From contig JAIRRL010000163.1 in assembly GCA_031255985.1 (NCBI GenBank), positions 1 through 7,520 of the forward strand: a stretch of DNA of 7,520 nucleotides, given 5' to 3'. Origin of the DNA: Gracilibacteraceae bacterium. Lineage in GTDB: Bacteria; Bacillota; Desulfitobacteriia; Desulfitobacteriales; Syntrophobotulaceae. The position numbers were made by a program, and so were the translations under genes. A model generated the notes under the pieces. That model did not search any database, was not told the DNA's origin, and saw only the letters and a program-made list of their open reading frames with translations. Below, one piece after another: positions 1 to 5,703 of this stretch (position 1 is its first letter; each line of letters starts with the position of its first letter).

Positions 1-168
1 AATGACGTTTTCCGCCGACTGCCAGCCGGCTTGAGAAATACTGACCGCCGTTTCGTAGCGGTTCGCTCCGGCCAGCCTGTCGGCGACCGTATCTGCCGCG
101 AGCAGCGCCGGCAGCGGCTGCAGAATCAGCAGCAAGGAAAGAATGACGGCCCACTTTTTCTTTTGCAT
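1..168 (-). CDS. Secreted cell-wall-binding repeat 2 (CWB2) protein, N-terminal part
   Basis: Only the first 56 codons lie in the window; the rest is beyond the left edge. Residues 1-25 form a typical Gram-positive signal peptide: positive start MQKKK, a hydrophobic core (AVILSLLLILQPLPALL) and a likely cleavage after the ALLAA stretch. Residues 31-56 match the opening of a CWB2 domain (Pfam PF04122): RLAGANRYETAVSIS, then GWQSAENVI. Known CWB2 domains occur as triplets that anchor surface proteins to secondary wall polymers in Bacillota; the effector domain lies outside the window, so its function (amidase, protease, S-layer-like or adhesin) cannot be told. The ATG at 166-168 is the only in-frame start after the Shine-Dalgarno AGGAGG (183-188). 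The 14-base spacing is longer than usual. The gene lies downstream of the two-component genes on the same strand but has its own promoter candidate. Confidence 0.85.
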   Translation of the reverse strand, partial: MQKKKWAVILSLLLILQPLPALLAADTVADRLAGANRYETAVSISQAGWQSAENVI

Positions 169-182
169 GATCTTGAATTTTT

Positions 183-188
183 CCTCCT
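183..188 (-). promoter_or_regulatory. Ribosome binding site of the CWB2 gene (long spacing)
   Basis: A perfect AGGAGG on the minus strand lies 14 bases from the ATG at 168, against the usual 5-10. No alternative in-frame start exists between the two, so the long spacing is either real and lowers initiation, or initiation depends on more than this site. Confidence 0.6.
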
Positions 189-213
189 TTTTTGAAAACA
201 GACTATTGCTCAA

Positions 214-222
214 ATTATAACA
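214..222 (-). promoter_or_regulatory. Extended -10 promoter candidate for the CWB2 gene
   Basis: The minus strand reads TGTTATAAT, an exact extended -10 (TGnTATAAT). No recognisable -35 box lies 16-18 bases further upstream; that position reads GCCCGG. Transcription would begin near 207, giving a leader of about 40 bases. The missing -35 and the perfect palindrome immediately upstream (242-278) fit a promoter that needs an activator or is occluded by a bound protein. This is inference from sequence only. Confidence 0.5.
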
Positions 223-241
223 CAAAGATACCATTGCCGGG

Positions 242-278
242 CTATGGAAATCAATAAAAATTTTATTGATTTCCATAG
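242..278. repeat. Perfect 37-base palindrome (18-base arms, 1-base centre)
   Basis: The left arm CTATGGAAATCAATAAAA and the right arm TTTTATTGATTTCCATAG are exact reverse complements around a single A. It is AT-rich with no GC stem and no following T-tract, so it does not resemble an intrinsic terminator on either strand. It occupies about -35 to -71 relative to the predicted start of the CWB2 transcript, where activators or repressors bind. Operator, cruciform or recombination site are all possible. The symmetry itself is certain; the function is not known. Confidence 0.85.
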
Positions 279-527
279 ATGCAAAAACAAAAAAGTTCAA
301 AGTTTGTGGACGCCCCAATCAGCGGGACCCCGGTGAAGCAGGCGCAGCCGCATTTCCAGCCGGTTTTCACATACACCACTCGGACCTCTTTTCCAAACAC
401 TCTTTGAGTTTGCTTAAACCCTCTTCAGTTTTCAAACAATTTTTTGGGCTGCCGCCGTTCAGAGCGGGGATTTTTTTATCAAGCCATTCCAAAGAGGATT
501 GACCCAATCCAGTTGTTCCAATTGCCG
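279..527. other. Gene-poor stretch between the sensor kinase and the CWB2 gene
   Basis: Together with 169-278 this makes 359 bases without a convincing gene. Reading frames exist here: a plus-strand frame over 266-502, and a cysteine-rich minus-strand frame over 263-400. Neither has a ribosome site at a sensible distance or a recognisable motif. The only structures seen are a small hairpin just past the kinase stop (496-510) and scattered T and A tracts around 440-480. It may be decayed coding DNA or a regulatory spacer. Confidence 0.5.
496..510 (-). terminator. Weak terminator-like hairpin after the sensor kinase gene
   Basis: On the minus strand GGATTG-GGT-CAATCC forms a perfect 6-base-pair stem with a 3-base loop, starting 17 bases beyond the kinase stop codon. 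It is followed by TCTTTGG, which is only modestly T-rich, so intrinsic termination would be poor. It could instead be a 3'-end stabilising hairpin. Confidence 0.3.
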
Positions 528-1877
528 TCACTCATCGTTTCCGCCCCGTAATTCCATCCAGAACAAAACTCCGTCCGGGGCGTTTTCCAGGGCGAAATCG
601 ACTTGCATTGCCTCCAGCGTTTTCCGCACGATGGCCAGTCCCAGACCGCTGCGGCCGCTTTGGCGGCTGCGGGCTTTATCCATGCGAAAGAACGGGTCGA
701 ACAGCTTTGGCAGCACTGCTTCGTCAATTTTTGCCCCGGTATTCAAAAGGCAAAGACGCCGCCGTTCGGCCAGGGCGGCGTCTTCGCACCATATCCGGAT
801 CTCGCCGCCGGCCGGCGTGTTTTGCACCGCGTTCAGCATGACGCTGGCAAGCGCTTTCCCAAGGGCTTTCGGGTCGGCGAAACAAGTCAGGCCGCCGGGA
901 ATATCCGTGACGACGCGCAGCCTGTTAGCTTCCGACAACGGCTGAAAATCAGCGACGACGCCGGCGACTGTCCGCCCGATATCCAGTTCTGCCGGGACTA
1001 AAACCAATTTGCCCTCGTCCAGGCTGACGATTTCCAATATTTCGGAGATCATTCTGCTCTGGGAGTCCATCATTTTCAGACATTCGCGCAGGTATTTGGG
1101 ATGATCCTTGTAATCGCCTATGTTCGCGAGCATGCTTTCCAGGAGAGCGCTGGTCGCCGCGACAGGCGTTTTTAAGTCATGAGAAGCCGCGGAAAAGAAA
1201 TACCGCCGCGCTTCCTCCAACTCGCGCGCCCGCAAAATCTCCCTCTCCAATTCGGAGATGGTTTCTTTCAGATTAACATACATGGAGTGAACGTCGCGGG
1301 CCAGGTCGCCCAGCTCGTCCTTGCGCTCCGGCATGGGCGGGACTTCTTCGAGCCGGGCCATTCTTTTCGTATTGTCCACCAGGGCGTTTATCGGTTTCGT
1401 CATCAGGCGGGCAAAAACAAACGAGCCTATGATACAGGCGGCGAGCATGGCCGCCGCGGTCAGAGCCGCCTGCGCCGCCCATTTGCCGTAGTTTCCGGCC
1501 AAAACGTCGTTTGCAAGCGCGTAAAGCTCATAGCCCCGGTCAAGCCTGATCACGATGGTTGAGCTGGAGGCGCGGGGAGGTTGGGCAAGGGAAATGCCGG
1601 CCTGGCTGGCGTCGTTAGTTTCATAGACTATATTTCCATTTTTATCCATAATATAAAAGGGGAAGGACTGATTGAGATCGAACAGTCTCAGGGCCTGCGC
1701 TTCGGTTTCGCCCTGCTCAAAGGAGACGTTGTAGGAATCGACGATGGACTGAAGCCGCAGCTGCGAGCGGAAAGTCAGGAGCTGCTGGAGCAGGATGAAC
1801 GTTGCCGCGCCGACGAGCAAGGCGGAAAACAGCGTTGTGTAAACGAATACTTTGACGAAAATTCCTCTTTTTTTCAT
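528..1877 (-). CDS. Membrane sensor histidine kinase (HAMP-HisKA-HATPase)
   Basis: A 449-residue sensor kinase, full length for the VanS/PhoR-like class. Membrane segment 1 is at about residues 9-31, an extracytoplasmic loop at about 32-133, and membrane segment 2 at about 134-156. A HAMP linker (about 155-208) and a short helical region (205-225) follow. The phosphoacceptor is H233 in SHDLKTP. The N box carries N349 and N353 (MLNAVQNTP). The G1 position reads NTG (379-381) in place of the usual DxG, a variant common in VanS/BceS-type kinases of Bacillota. An F-box-like LFDPFFRMD (392-400) and the G2 box GRSGLGLAIV (408-417) complete the ATPase lid. It should autophosphorylate on H233 and pass the phosphate to the adjoining regulator. 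Its start overlaps the regulator stop by 4 bases (ATGA), which indicates translational coupling. The loop has no motif that would identify the stimulus. Confidence 0.93.
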   Translation of the reverse strand: MKKRGIFVKVFVYTTLFSALLVGAATFILLQQLLTFRSQLRLQSIVDSYNVSFEQGETEAQALRLFDLNQSFPFYIMDKNGNIVYETNDASQAGISLAQPPRASSSTIVIRLDRGYELYALANDVLAGNYGKWAAQAALTAAAMLAACIIGSFVFARLMTKPINALVDNTKRMARLEEVPPMPERKDELGDLARDVHSMYVNLKETISELEREILRARELEEARRYFFSAASHDLKTPVAATSALLESMLANIGDYKDHPKYLRECLKMMDSQSRMISEILEIVSLDEGKLVLVPAELDIGRTVAGVVADFQPLSEANRLRVVTDIPGGLTCFADPKALGKALASVMLNAVQNTPAGGEIRIWCEDAALAERRRLCLLNTGAKIDEAVLPKLFDPFFRMDKARSRQSGRSGLGLAIVRKTLEAMQVDFALENAPDGVLFWMELRGGNDE

Positions 1878-2539
1878 TCCTCGCCGCCCTCCAGCCGGTA
1901 GCCGACGCCGCGCACCGTCCTGATGATGTTCTCCGGCAGCTTGGCCCGCAGATTTTTGATATGAGTATGCACGGTTCCGCCGTCGCCGTCAAAATCATAG
2001 CCCCAGACGCGGGAGAGGATGGTTTCGTGGGACAGAGTTCTCCCTTTGTTCTGGGCCAGGAGAAGGAGGATTTCAAATTCTTTGAGCGTCAGAAACAGCT
2101 CTTGGCCGTCGTAGACCGCCTTGAATTCTTCCGGCCGCACGGTCAGTTTGCCGCCGCGGATTTCCCTGGCCAGGGCGCCGCTCCGCCGGAGCAGGGCTTC
2201 CGCCCGTTTCAGCAGCAACTGTATCTTGAACGGTTTTATCACGTAATCGTCCGCTTCCGCGTCAAAGGCTCTGATCTGGTTTTCGTCGTCGGCCAGGGCG
2301 GTCATCATCAGAACCGGGGTGTTGTTCAGTTTGCGCAGTTCCCGCAAAAGCTCGTGCCCGTCCGCGCCGGGCAGCATGATGTCGAGAATCACCAGCTGAT
2401 AGAGGTTTTCATAAAATTTGACCTGAGCCTCGTCGCCGTCCCGGCAGGCGTCCACCTTATATCCGGCCTCGGTTAAAAAGGCTTTGACGGTATTGCGGAT
2501 ATGTTCGTCGTCCTCGACAAGCAGGATTCGTACAGGCAT
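1874..2539 (-). CDS. OmpR/PhoB-family response regulator
   Basis: A two-domain transcriptional regulator. In numbering from the upstream ATG at 2545, the receiver domain covers residues 5-118: acidic pair D12/D13 after ILLVE, phosphoacceptor D55 in LVILDIMLP, T82 in LMMTA and K104 in VIKPF. The winged-helix DNA-binding domain follows (about 130-220), with the usual LTLKEFEILLLLAQNKGR, the Trp-containing VWGYDF, and the closing wing TVRGVGYRLE. Two in-frame ATGs stand two codons apart. The second (2539) is chosen because GGAG lies 7 bases before it but only 1-2 bases before the first (2545). The gene is first in an operon with the sensor kinase and is served by the promoter at 2689-2717. Target genes cannot be read from the sequence; the downstream CWB2 gene, the divergent nitroreductase gene and its own operon are the obvious candidates. 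Confidence 0.93.
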   Translation of the reverse strand: MPVRILLVEDDEHIRNTVKAFLTEAGYKVDACRDGDEAQVKFYENLYQLVILDIMLPGADGHELLRELRKLNNTPVLMMTALADDENQIRAFDAEADDYVIKPFKIQLLLKRAEALLRRSGALAREIRGGKLTVRPEEFKAVYDGQELFLTLKEFEILLLLAQNKGRTLSHETILSRVWGYDFDGDGGTVHTHIKNLRAKLPENIIRTVRGVGYRLEGGEE

Positions 2540-2545
2540 ATTCAT

Positions 2546-2688
2546 TCTCCGCCCCGGTACGGCAGCATATGTAAGCGCCGGATGAAAGGCTTCCCGTCAC
2601 TGAACCGGTCGGCTGGGACAATCCGTTCGCCCCCGTCCGGCCCCGTAACGCCCGCCGTACGCGGCGCTTCCCGCCGACAGACAAATTC
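2546..2688. other. Long leader of the two-component operon
   Basis: About 140 bases separate the predicted transcription start (near 2682) from the regulator start. The stretch is GC-rich with several short self-complementary pieces, for example CCG-CGTA-CGG on the minus strand. No riboswitch class was recognised, and no open frame with a ribosome site was found. It is simply a long untranslated leader of unknown role. Confidence 0.4.
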
Positions 2689-2717
2689 ATTTTAACCCGC
2701 GCCAAAGCCCTTGTCAA
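2689..2717 (-). promoter_or_regulatory. Sigma-A type promoter of the response regulator / kinase operon
   Basis: On the minus strand TTGACA (2712-2717, exact consensus) is followed by a 17-base spacer and TAAAAT (2689-2694, five of six). It is the best promoter match in the window and points at the regulator gene. The -35 box touches the first base of the GC-rich hairpin repeat at 2718, so the repeat array is immediately upstream of the RNA polymerase site. Confidence 0.75.
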
Positions 2718-2881
2718 GTAGGGGGCCGCCGCCTTCGGCGGCCTACGTCCCCCGGCTCCGCGCATCCTTCCCCTGTCTCCTGTAGGGGCCGCCGCCCTCG
2801 GCGGCCCGCCTCCCCCGGCTTCGCGCATCCATCCCCTGTCCCTTGTAGGGGCCGCCGCCTTCGGCGGCCCGCGTCCCCCGG
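2718..2881. repeat. Tandem array of 2.5 GC-rich hairpin repeats (63-64 base unit)
   Basis: Three copies begin with GTAGGGG at 2718, 2782 and 2845. The first two units are 64 and 63 bases long; the third stops after about 37 bases, at the CCCCCGG block. Each copy holds a strong hairpin: GGCCGCCG, a 4-base loop (CCTT or CCCT) and CGGCGGCC. The stems lie at 2724-2743, 2787-2806 and 2850-2869, with one extra G:C pair in the last two. After the hairpin each copy has a C-rich block (TCCCCCGG), and copies 1 and 2 also have CGCGCATCC. The differences between copies are few. This resembles the dispersed palindromic intergenic repeats (REP-like) known from many bacteria; whether the unit is dispersed in this genome cannot be judged here. 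Confidence 0.85.
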
Positions 2882-2930
2882 AAATTTTTCGGCATATCCC
2901 CCTGCAATATAGTGTTCATACGGCTTTTGT

Positions 2931-2938
2931 GATATACT
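2931..2938 (+). promoter_or_regulatory. Extended -10 promoter candidate for the nitroreductase gene
   Basis: TGATATACT (TG at 2930-2931, TATACT at 2933-2938) matches the extended -10 form, with five of six bases in the hexamer. The -35 position is poor (TAGTGT at 2910-2915 with 17-base spacing). Transcription would start near 2945, about 58 bases before the gene, and run divergently from the two-component operon. Confidence 0.4.
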
Positions 2939-3002
2939 GAATACGGTTAAATAAACCAGCGAAGCTTTTTCCCCAATCCAGCAAAAGAGAGGATAATCCG
3001 AT

Positions 3003-3572
3003 ATGCCGCTAAACACAATCGAAGCCATTCGCGCCCGATATTCCTGCCGGGGATTTTCCGATCAAATCCCCGCCGCTGAGGATTTAAGACTGATCGCGGA
3101 AGCCGGCCTGGCCGCCCCCAGCGGGATGAACCGCCAGTTATGGCGCGTGATCGTCGTCAAAAACAAGCAACTCATCGACGACCTGGAAGCCGAGGGCCTG
3201 AAAAACATCGCCGCTTTCCCGGATAACGGCCTGTACGCGCATATCATGGCCAGGGGCGGCAAACTGTTTTATAACGCCCGGTGCATGATTGTTATTCCCA
3301 TCGGCAAAACCGAACCGGCCGGAGCGGAATTGTTCGACTGCGGCATCATCGCGGAAAACATCGCCCTGGCCGCGACCTCGCTGGGCATAAACAATTTGAT
3401 CTGCGGACTCGCCGCTTTCTCTTTCGCGGGCGAAAAAAACAATGAATTCAAGCAGCGGCTTGATTTTCCCCCCGGCTATGAAATCGGACTCGCCATATTG
3501 CTGGGATACGCCGCGAATACCGGCGGCAAGCCGCACGAACCGGACTTTAGCAAAATCAAGTTCATTGAATAA
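3003..3572 (+). CDS. Nitroreductase-family FMN-dependent oxidoreductase
   Basis: A 189-residue protein of the nitroreductase (NfsA/NfsB-like) fold, which binds FMN as a dimer and reduces substrates with NAD(P)H. Seen in the sequence: an N-terminal basic motif ARYSCRGF (11-18), in the place where the family contacts the FMN phosphate; APSGMNRQLW (38-47), the family's APSxxNxQPW motif with the Pro replaced by Leu; and DCGIIAENIALAATSLGIN (112-130), the conserved core helix followed by a glycine turn. A C-terminal LLGYA strand (167-171) is also usual. The protein is somewhat short, as in the compact Bacillota/archaeal subgroup. AGAGGA lies 9 bases before the ATG. The natural substrate cannot be inferred. 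The gene stands alone, divergent from the regulator operon and convergent with the exporter gene. Confidence 0.88.
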   Translation: MPLNTIEAIRARYSCRGFSDQIPAAEDLRLIAEAGLAAPSGMNRQLWRVIVVKNKQLIDDLEAEGLKNIAAFPDNGLYAHIMARGGKLFYNARCMIVIPIGKTEPAGAELFDCGIIAENIALAATSLGINNLICGLAAFSFAGEKNNEFKQRLDFPPGYEIGLAILLGYAANTGGKPHEPDFSKIKFIE

Positions 3573-3588
3573 ATTCATTCATTAAATA

Positions 3589-3608
3589 TCCATTAACCAA
3601 ATAATGGA
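3589..3608. terminator. AT-rich hairpin between convergent genes
   Basis: TCCATTA-ACCAAA-TAATGGA is a perfect 7-base-pair inverted repeat filling most of the 36 bases between the nitroreductase stop and the exporter stop. It is symmetrical and could act for both transcripts, but it lacks a GC-rich stem and a clean T-tract, so it is at best a weak bidirectional terminator. Confidence 0.35.
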
Positions 3609-4844
3609 TTATGACAGATCTTCGCATATCCGCGCAAGTTCTTTGCGCCCGCTCATGACGAAGCCGCCCAGAATAAGCATCACGCCGGTGACGATGAGCA
3701 GCCACTCGATTTTTACGATATCGCCGAGCGGCCCGAACAGCACCATCCCTACCGGCATGGCCAGACCGCTGAACATGGTCACGGCCCCGAACACCCGCCC
3801 CATTAGCTCCGGCGGGATTTTGGTCTGCATGAGCGTCATGCTGGCGATATTGAACAGCGGCACTGTGCAGCCGCACAGGAGCATGACGCCAAGATAGGCC
3901 CAAAAATTGGGAATCACGCCGAACAGGAAAGTGGTGACGCCGAAAGCCAGCCAAGCGAAATTCATGGTTTTCGTCTTGTTTTTGAAACCGCCCCAAACGG
4001 ACATGATGAGACCGCCTGCCGTCATGCCCAGGGCGAACAGGATTTCCACCGCCGTGAGCCGCCAAACGTCGCCGCCAAAAGTACGCGCCACCTGCAGGGG
4101 AGTGAGCATGGCCGCGGGCGAGGCCAGTACCGAAAACAGGGCAAAGGCGATGAACAGCGTTTTCAGCCACCCCGTGCCGGTGATATAGCGCAAGCCTTCT
4201 GCCATTTCCTGGAAATAAATTTTTATCCCTCCTTTCTCCGCCCCGGCTTTTGGCGTATGCGACAGCCTGACGCAGAAGAAAACGAGGGCGATGCCGATAA
4301 CGGCGGTGACGATATCGATCAGGAAAATGTACTCGATCGGCAGAAAAGTCAGAAGCGCCCCGCTCGCCATGGGGGCGGCGAACATGATCAGCGACTGCCC
4401 CGCGCTTTGCAGGCCGTTGAAGCGGGTCAGATGTTCCTGCGGCACAAGCTGCGGAATCAGGGCGCTCGCCGCCGGCGTCTGGATTCCCTGCCCCGCGCTG
4501 CGCGCCATCACCGCCGCCAGCAAAAGCCAAATGTTCTGGACGCCGGAAAAATACAGGATAGCGACGATCAAAGTAACCAGGGCGATCGCTCCGTCAGAAA
4601 TATGTACCAAATATTTCCGGTTGAATCTGTCCGCCCACACGCCCGCGAAAGGGGAGATGACGACCATCGGCAGCAGGGCGGCGCAGGTAAAAACTGTCAT
4701 GACCAGGCCCGATTTTGTTTGCAAAGTGATATGCCAGGTGATGGCGTGCTGCACCAGCATGGAGCCGAACATGGACAAAAACTGCCCGGCTATGAAGAAT
4801 GTCGCGTTGCGTTTCCAATCTTTCCAGTCTTTCCGGCGGTTCAT
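3609..4844 (-). CDS. Major facilitator superfamily exporter (MFS_3 / Mef-like)
   Basis: A 411-residue, highly hydrophobic protein of the length expected for a 12-helix MFS drug or siderophore exporter. The cytoplasmic loop between helices 2 and 3 carries motif A as FAGVWADRFNRK (66-77, with G68, D72, R73 and R76). QTPAASALIPQLVPQEHLTR (122-141) and the following N143-G-L-Q stretch match the conserved block of the MFS_3 group, which holds EntS-like and MefA-like exporters. PPELMGRVFGAV, in the second half, corresponds to the repeat of motif A. A charged linker (about 195-215) joins the two halves. An AAGGA sequence lies 7 bases before the ATG. The protein should use proton motive force to export a small molecule; macrolide or siderophore specificity is not provable from the sequence. 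It is convergent with the nitroreductase gene and divergent from the hydrolase gene. Confidence 0.88.
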   Translation of the reverse strand: MNRRKDWKDWKRNATFFIAGQFLSMFGSMLVQHAITWHITLQTKSGLVMTVFTCAALLPMVVISPFAGVWADRFNRKYLVHISDGAIALVTLIVAILYFSGVQNIWLLLAAVMARSAGQGIQTPAASALIPQLVPQEHLTRFNGLQSAGQSLIMFAAPMASGALLTFLPIEYIFLIDIVTAVIGIALVFFCVRLSHTPKAGAEKGGIKIYFQEMAEGLRYITGTGWLKTLFIAFALFSVLASPAAMLTPLQVARTFGGDVWRLTAVEILFALGMTAGGLIMSVWGGFKNKTKTMNFAWLAFGVTTFLFGVIPNFWAYLGVMLLCGCTVPLFNIASMTLMQTKIPPELMGRVFGAVTMFSGLAMPVGMVLFGPLGDIVKIEWLLIVTGVMLILGGFVMSGRKELARICEDLS

Positions 4845-4909
4845 GGCGATTTCCTTTCTTTCTGAAGCGAAAACAACAGGGAATCACGCTCATCCTCACG
4901 CAATTCCCT

Positions 4910-4915
4910 ATATTA
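4910..4915 (-). promoter_or_regulatory. -10 candidate for the MFS exporter gene
   Basis: The minus strand reads TAATAT about 65 bases before the exporter start. There is no clear -35 box at the normal spacing; that interval overlaps the 14-base palindrome at 4933-4946. The assignment rests on the hexamer alone. Confidence 0.3.
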
Positions 4916-4932
4916 TGAAAACATTTGCAGCC

Positions 4933-4946
4933 ATCCGCTTGCGGAT
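4933..4946. repeat. 14-base palindrome between divergent genes, possible operator
   Basis: ATCCGC-TT-GCGGAT is a perfect 6-base inverted repeat. A CAG/CTG pair extends it outward, offset by two unpaired bases on one side (4928-4949). It lies between a minus-strand TAATAT (4910-4915) and a plus-strand extended -10, TGCTATATA (4948-4956). A protein bound here would affect both the exporter and the hydrolase promoters. No regulator gene lies beside it, so the binding protein is unknown. Confidence 0.5.
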
Positions 4947-4947
4947 C

Positions 4948-4956
4948 TGCTATATA
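4948..4956 (+). promoter_or_regulatory. Extended -10 candidate for the cyclase-family hydrolase gene
   Basis: TG-C-TATATA has the extended -10 layout, with four of six hexamer matches. A possible -35, TTGCAG (4925-4930), is 20 bases away, too far for normal use. The predicted leader of about 87 bases contains a small hairpin, GCGGG-CTGAAT-CCCGC (4970-4985). Confidence 0.35.
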
Positions 4957-4969
4957 TTATCATACCAAA

Positions 4970-4985
4970 GCGGGCTGAATCCCGC
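4970..4985 (+). other. Small GC hairpin in the leader of the hydrolase gene
   Basis: GCGGG (4970-4974) pairs perfectly with CCCGC (4981-4985) across the 6-base loop CTGAAT. It lies about 65 bases before the hydrolase start, within the predicted leader. No T-tract follows, and no known riboswitch or T-box motif was recognised around it. Confidence 0.35.
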
Positions 4986-5049
4986 AACCCAGAATTCAAG
5001 GAATGTGTCAGCCCACGTTGGTTTTATCACAGAATTGAGGAGCAAACGG

Positions 5050-5616
5050 ATGAAGATCATCGATATCACGCGGGAACTTTTTTCCGCCGCCGTATACCCC
5101 GGCGACACGCCGCCCAGCCGCAAAACGGCCCGCCGTCTCCCGGCGGACGGCTGCAATTTGACGGACATCGCCCTGTGCGTCCACAACGGCACCCATATAG
5201 ACGCGCCGCTGCATTTCATCGAAAACGGGGCCGCAATTGACGAAATCGCCCTCGACGTCTTCTTTGGCCCCTGCCGGGTCGCGGCTCTGGGCGAACCGGC
5301 AGGGGCGGCTTCCCTTGCTCCTTTTCTGGCGAGCGAACGGTTGCTCATCAAGGGCGACGCCCTGATCACCGGCGAAATGGCGCGGGCAATTGCAAAATCC
5401 GGGATTAGACTGCTGGGGGTGGAGAGCCAGAGCGTCGGCCCGGCGGCGGCGCCGGCCGAAGCGCACACCGTTTTGCTGGGGAAAGGGATCGTGCTGCTGG
5501 AAGGATTGGATTTGAGCGCCGCCGCGCCCGGCCTCTACACTTTGGCGGCTTTCCCCCTGAAACTTGCGGGCTGCGAAGGGTCGCCGGCGCGGGCCGTGCT
5601 GCTGGAAGGGGCATAA
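5050..5616 (+). CDS. Cyclase / kynurenine-formamidase-like metal-dependent hydrolase
   Basis: A 188-residue member of the cyclase family (Pfam PF04199), which includes bacterial arylformamidase KynB. The metal site is complete: H45-N-G-T-H49-I-D51 is the family's HxGTHxD signature, and H139 (EAHTVLL) and E151 (LLEGLDLS) sit where the family places its remaining ligands. H55 in APLHF is the usual catalytic histidine. The C-terminal PGLYTLAAFPLKL and CEGSPARAVL are also typical. The family hydrolyses amide, ester or cyclic bonds with two divalent metals; formyl-kynurenine is only one possible substrate, and no other kynurenine gene is present. The ATG at 5050 is chosen because GAGGAG lies 7 bases upstream. 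The frame stays open further upstream, but that part has no motif and overlaps the exporter gene on the other strand. Confidence 0.9.
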   Translation: MKIIDITRELFSAAVYPGDTPPSRKTARRLPADGCNLTDIALCVHNGTHIDAPLHFIENGAAIDEIALDVFFGPCRVAALGEPAGAASLAPFLASERLLIKGDALITGEMARAIAKSGIRLLGVESQSVGPAAAPAEAHTVLLGKGIVLLEGLDLSAAAPGLYTLAAFPLKLAGCEGSPARAVLLEGA

Positions 5617-5621
5617 AACCA

Positions 5622-5650
5622 TTGCCGAAATACTGGCCTTATGATATGCT
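5622..5650 (+). promoter_or_regulatory. Promoter candidate for the DUF1538-PII operon
   Basis: TTGCCG (5622-5627), a 17-base spacer and TATGCT (5645-5650) match the consensus at four of six positions each. A TG one base before the -10 hexamer (5642-5643) gives an extended -10. It begins 5 bases after the hydrolase stop, so the transporter pair could be transcribed alone as well as by read-through, since no terminator is visible after the hydrolase gene. Confidence 0.45.
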
Positions 5651-5690
5651 ATAAGCGCCCTGAATAAGCGGCGAGTTTTCTTGCGAACAC

Positions 5691-5695
5691 GGAGG
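5691..5695 (+). promoter_or_regulatory. Ribosome binding site that decides a TTG start
   Basis: GGAGG at 5691-5695 lies 8 bases before the TTG at 5704, the ideal distance. The in-frame GTG at 5695-5697 overlaps the site itself and so could not be used with it. Confidence 0.75.
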
Positions 5696-5703
5696 TGACG
5701 CGA

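Noticed and set aside
263..400. A minus-strand frame of 45 codons from GTG at 400, rich in cysteine (KCGCACF and FCFC), ending inside the 37-base palindrome; possibly a small peptide or bacteriocin precursor.
   Set aside because: No ribosome site at a sensible distance from the GTG codons at 400 or 379, no leader-peptide motif, no modification or export genes nearby, and its end depends on the palindrome. Comparison with relatives would be needed before calling it.
440..480. Plus-strand CCGC...GCGG stem followed by a run of T as an intrinsic terminator.
   Set aside because: The stem has only 4 pairs with an 8-base loop, and no plus-strand gene lies upstream to need it.
266..502. Plus-strand frame of 78 codons in the gap after the sensor kinase.
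   Set aside because: No ribosome site, no recognisable motif or domain, and the start lies within the palindrome; it looks like chance open frame.
2718..2881. The regular hairpin repeats considered as a CRISPR array.
   Set aside because: The stretches between hairpins are themselves repeated rather than unique, there are only two and a half units, and no cas gene is present.
2714..3028. Minus-strand frame across the GC hairpin repeats encoding repeated RRRRPLQGTGDG-like segments.
   Set aside because: The peptide repeat is just the translation of the DNA repeat; there is no ribosome site, and the frame runs over the nitroreductase promoter and start.
3562..4530. Long minus-strand frame of about 320 codons overlapping the MFS gene in another frame.
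   Set aside because: The translation is rich in Arg, Gly, His and Ala with no motif, typical of a shadow frame of a GC-rich gene; the overlapping exporter frame has clear MFS motifs and a ribosome site.
4291..5049. Upstream extension of the hydrolase frame, antisense to the exporter gene, as a possible fused N-terminal domain.
   Set aside because: No domain resemblance, it crosses the divergent promoter region, and a strong GAGGAG plus ATG at 5050 gives a hydrolase of normal family length.
5641..5690. Possible riboswitch or attenuator in the short gap before the DUF1538 gene.
   Set aside because: Only weak pairing (CGCC with GGCG) is visible and there is too little room after the predicted transcription start for a known riboswitch class.
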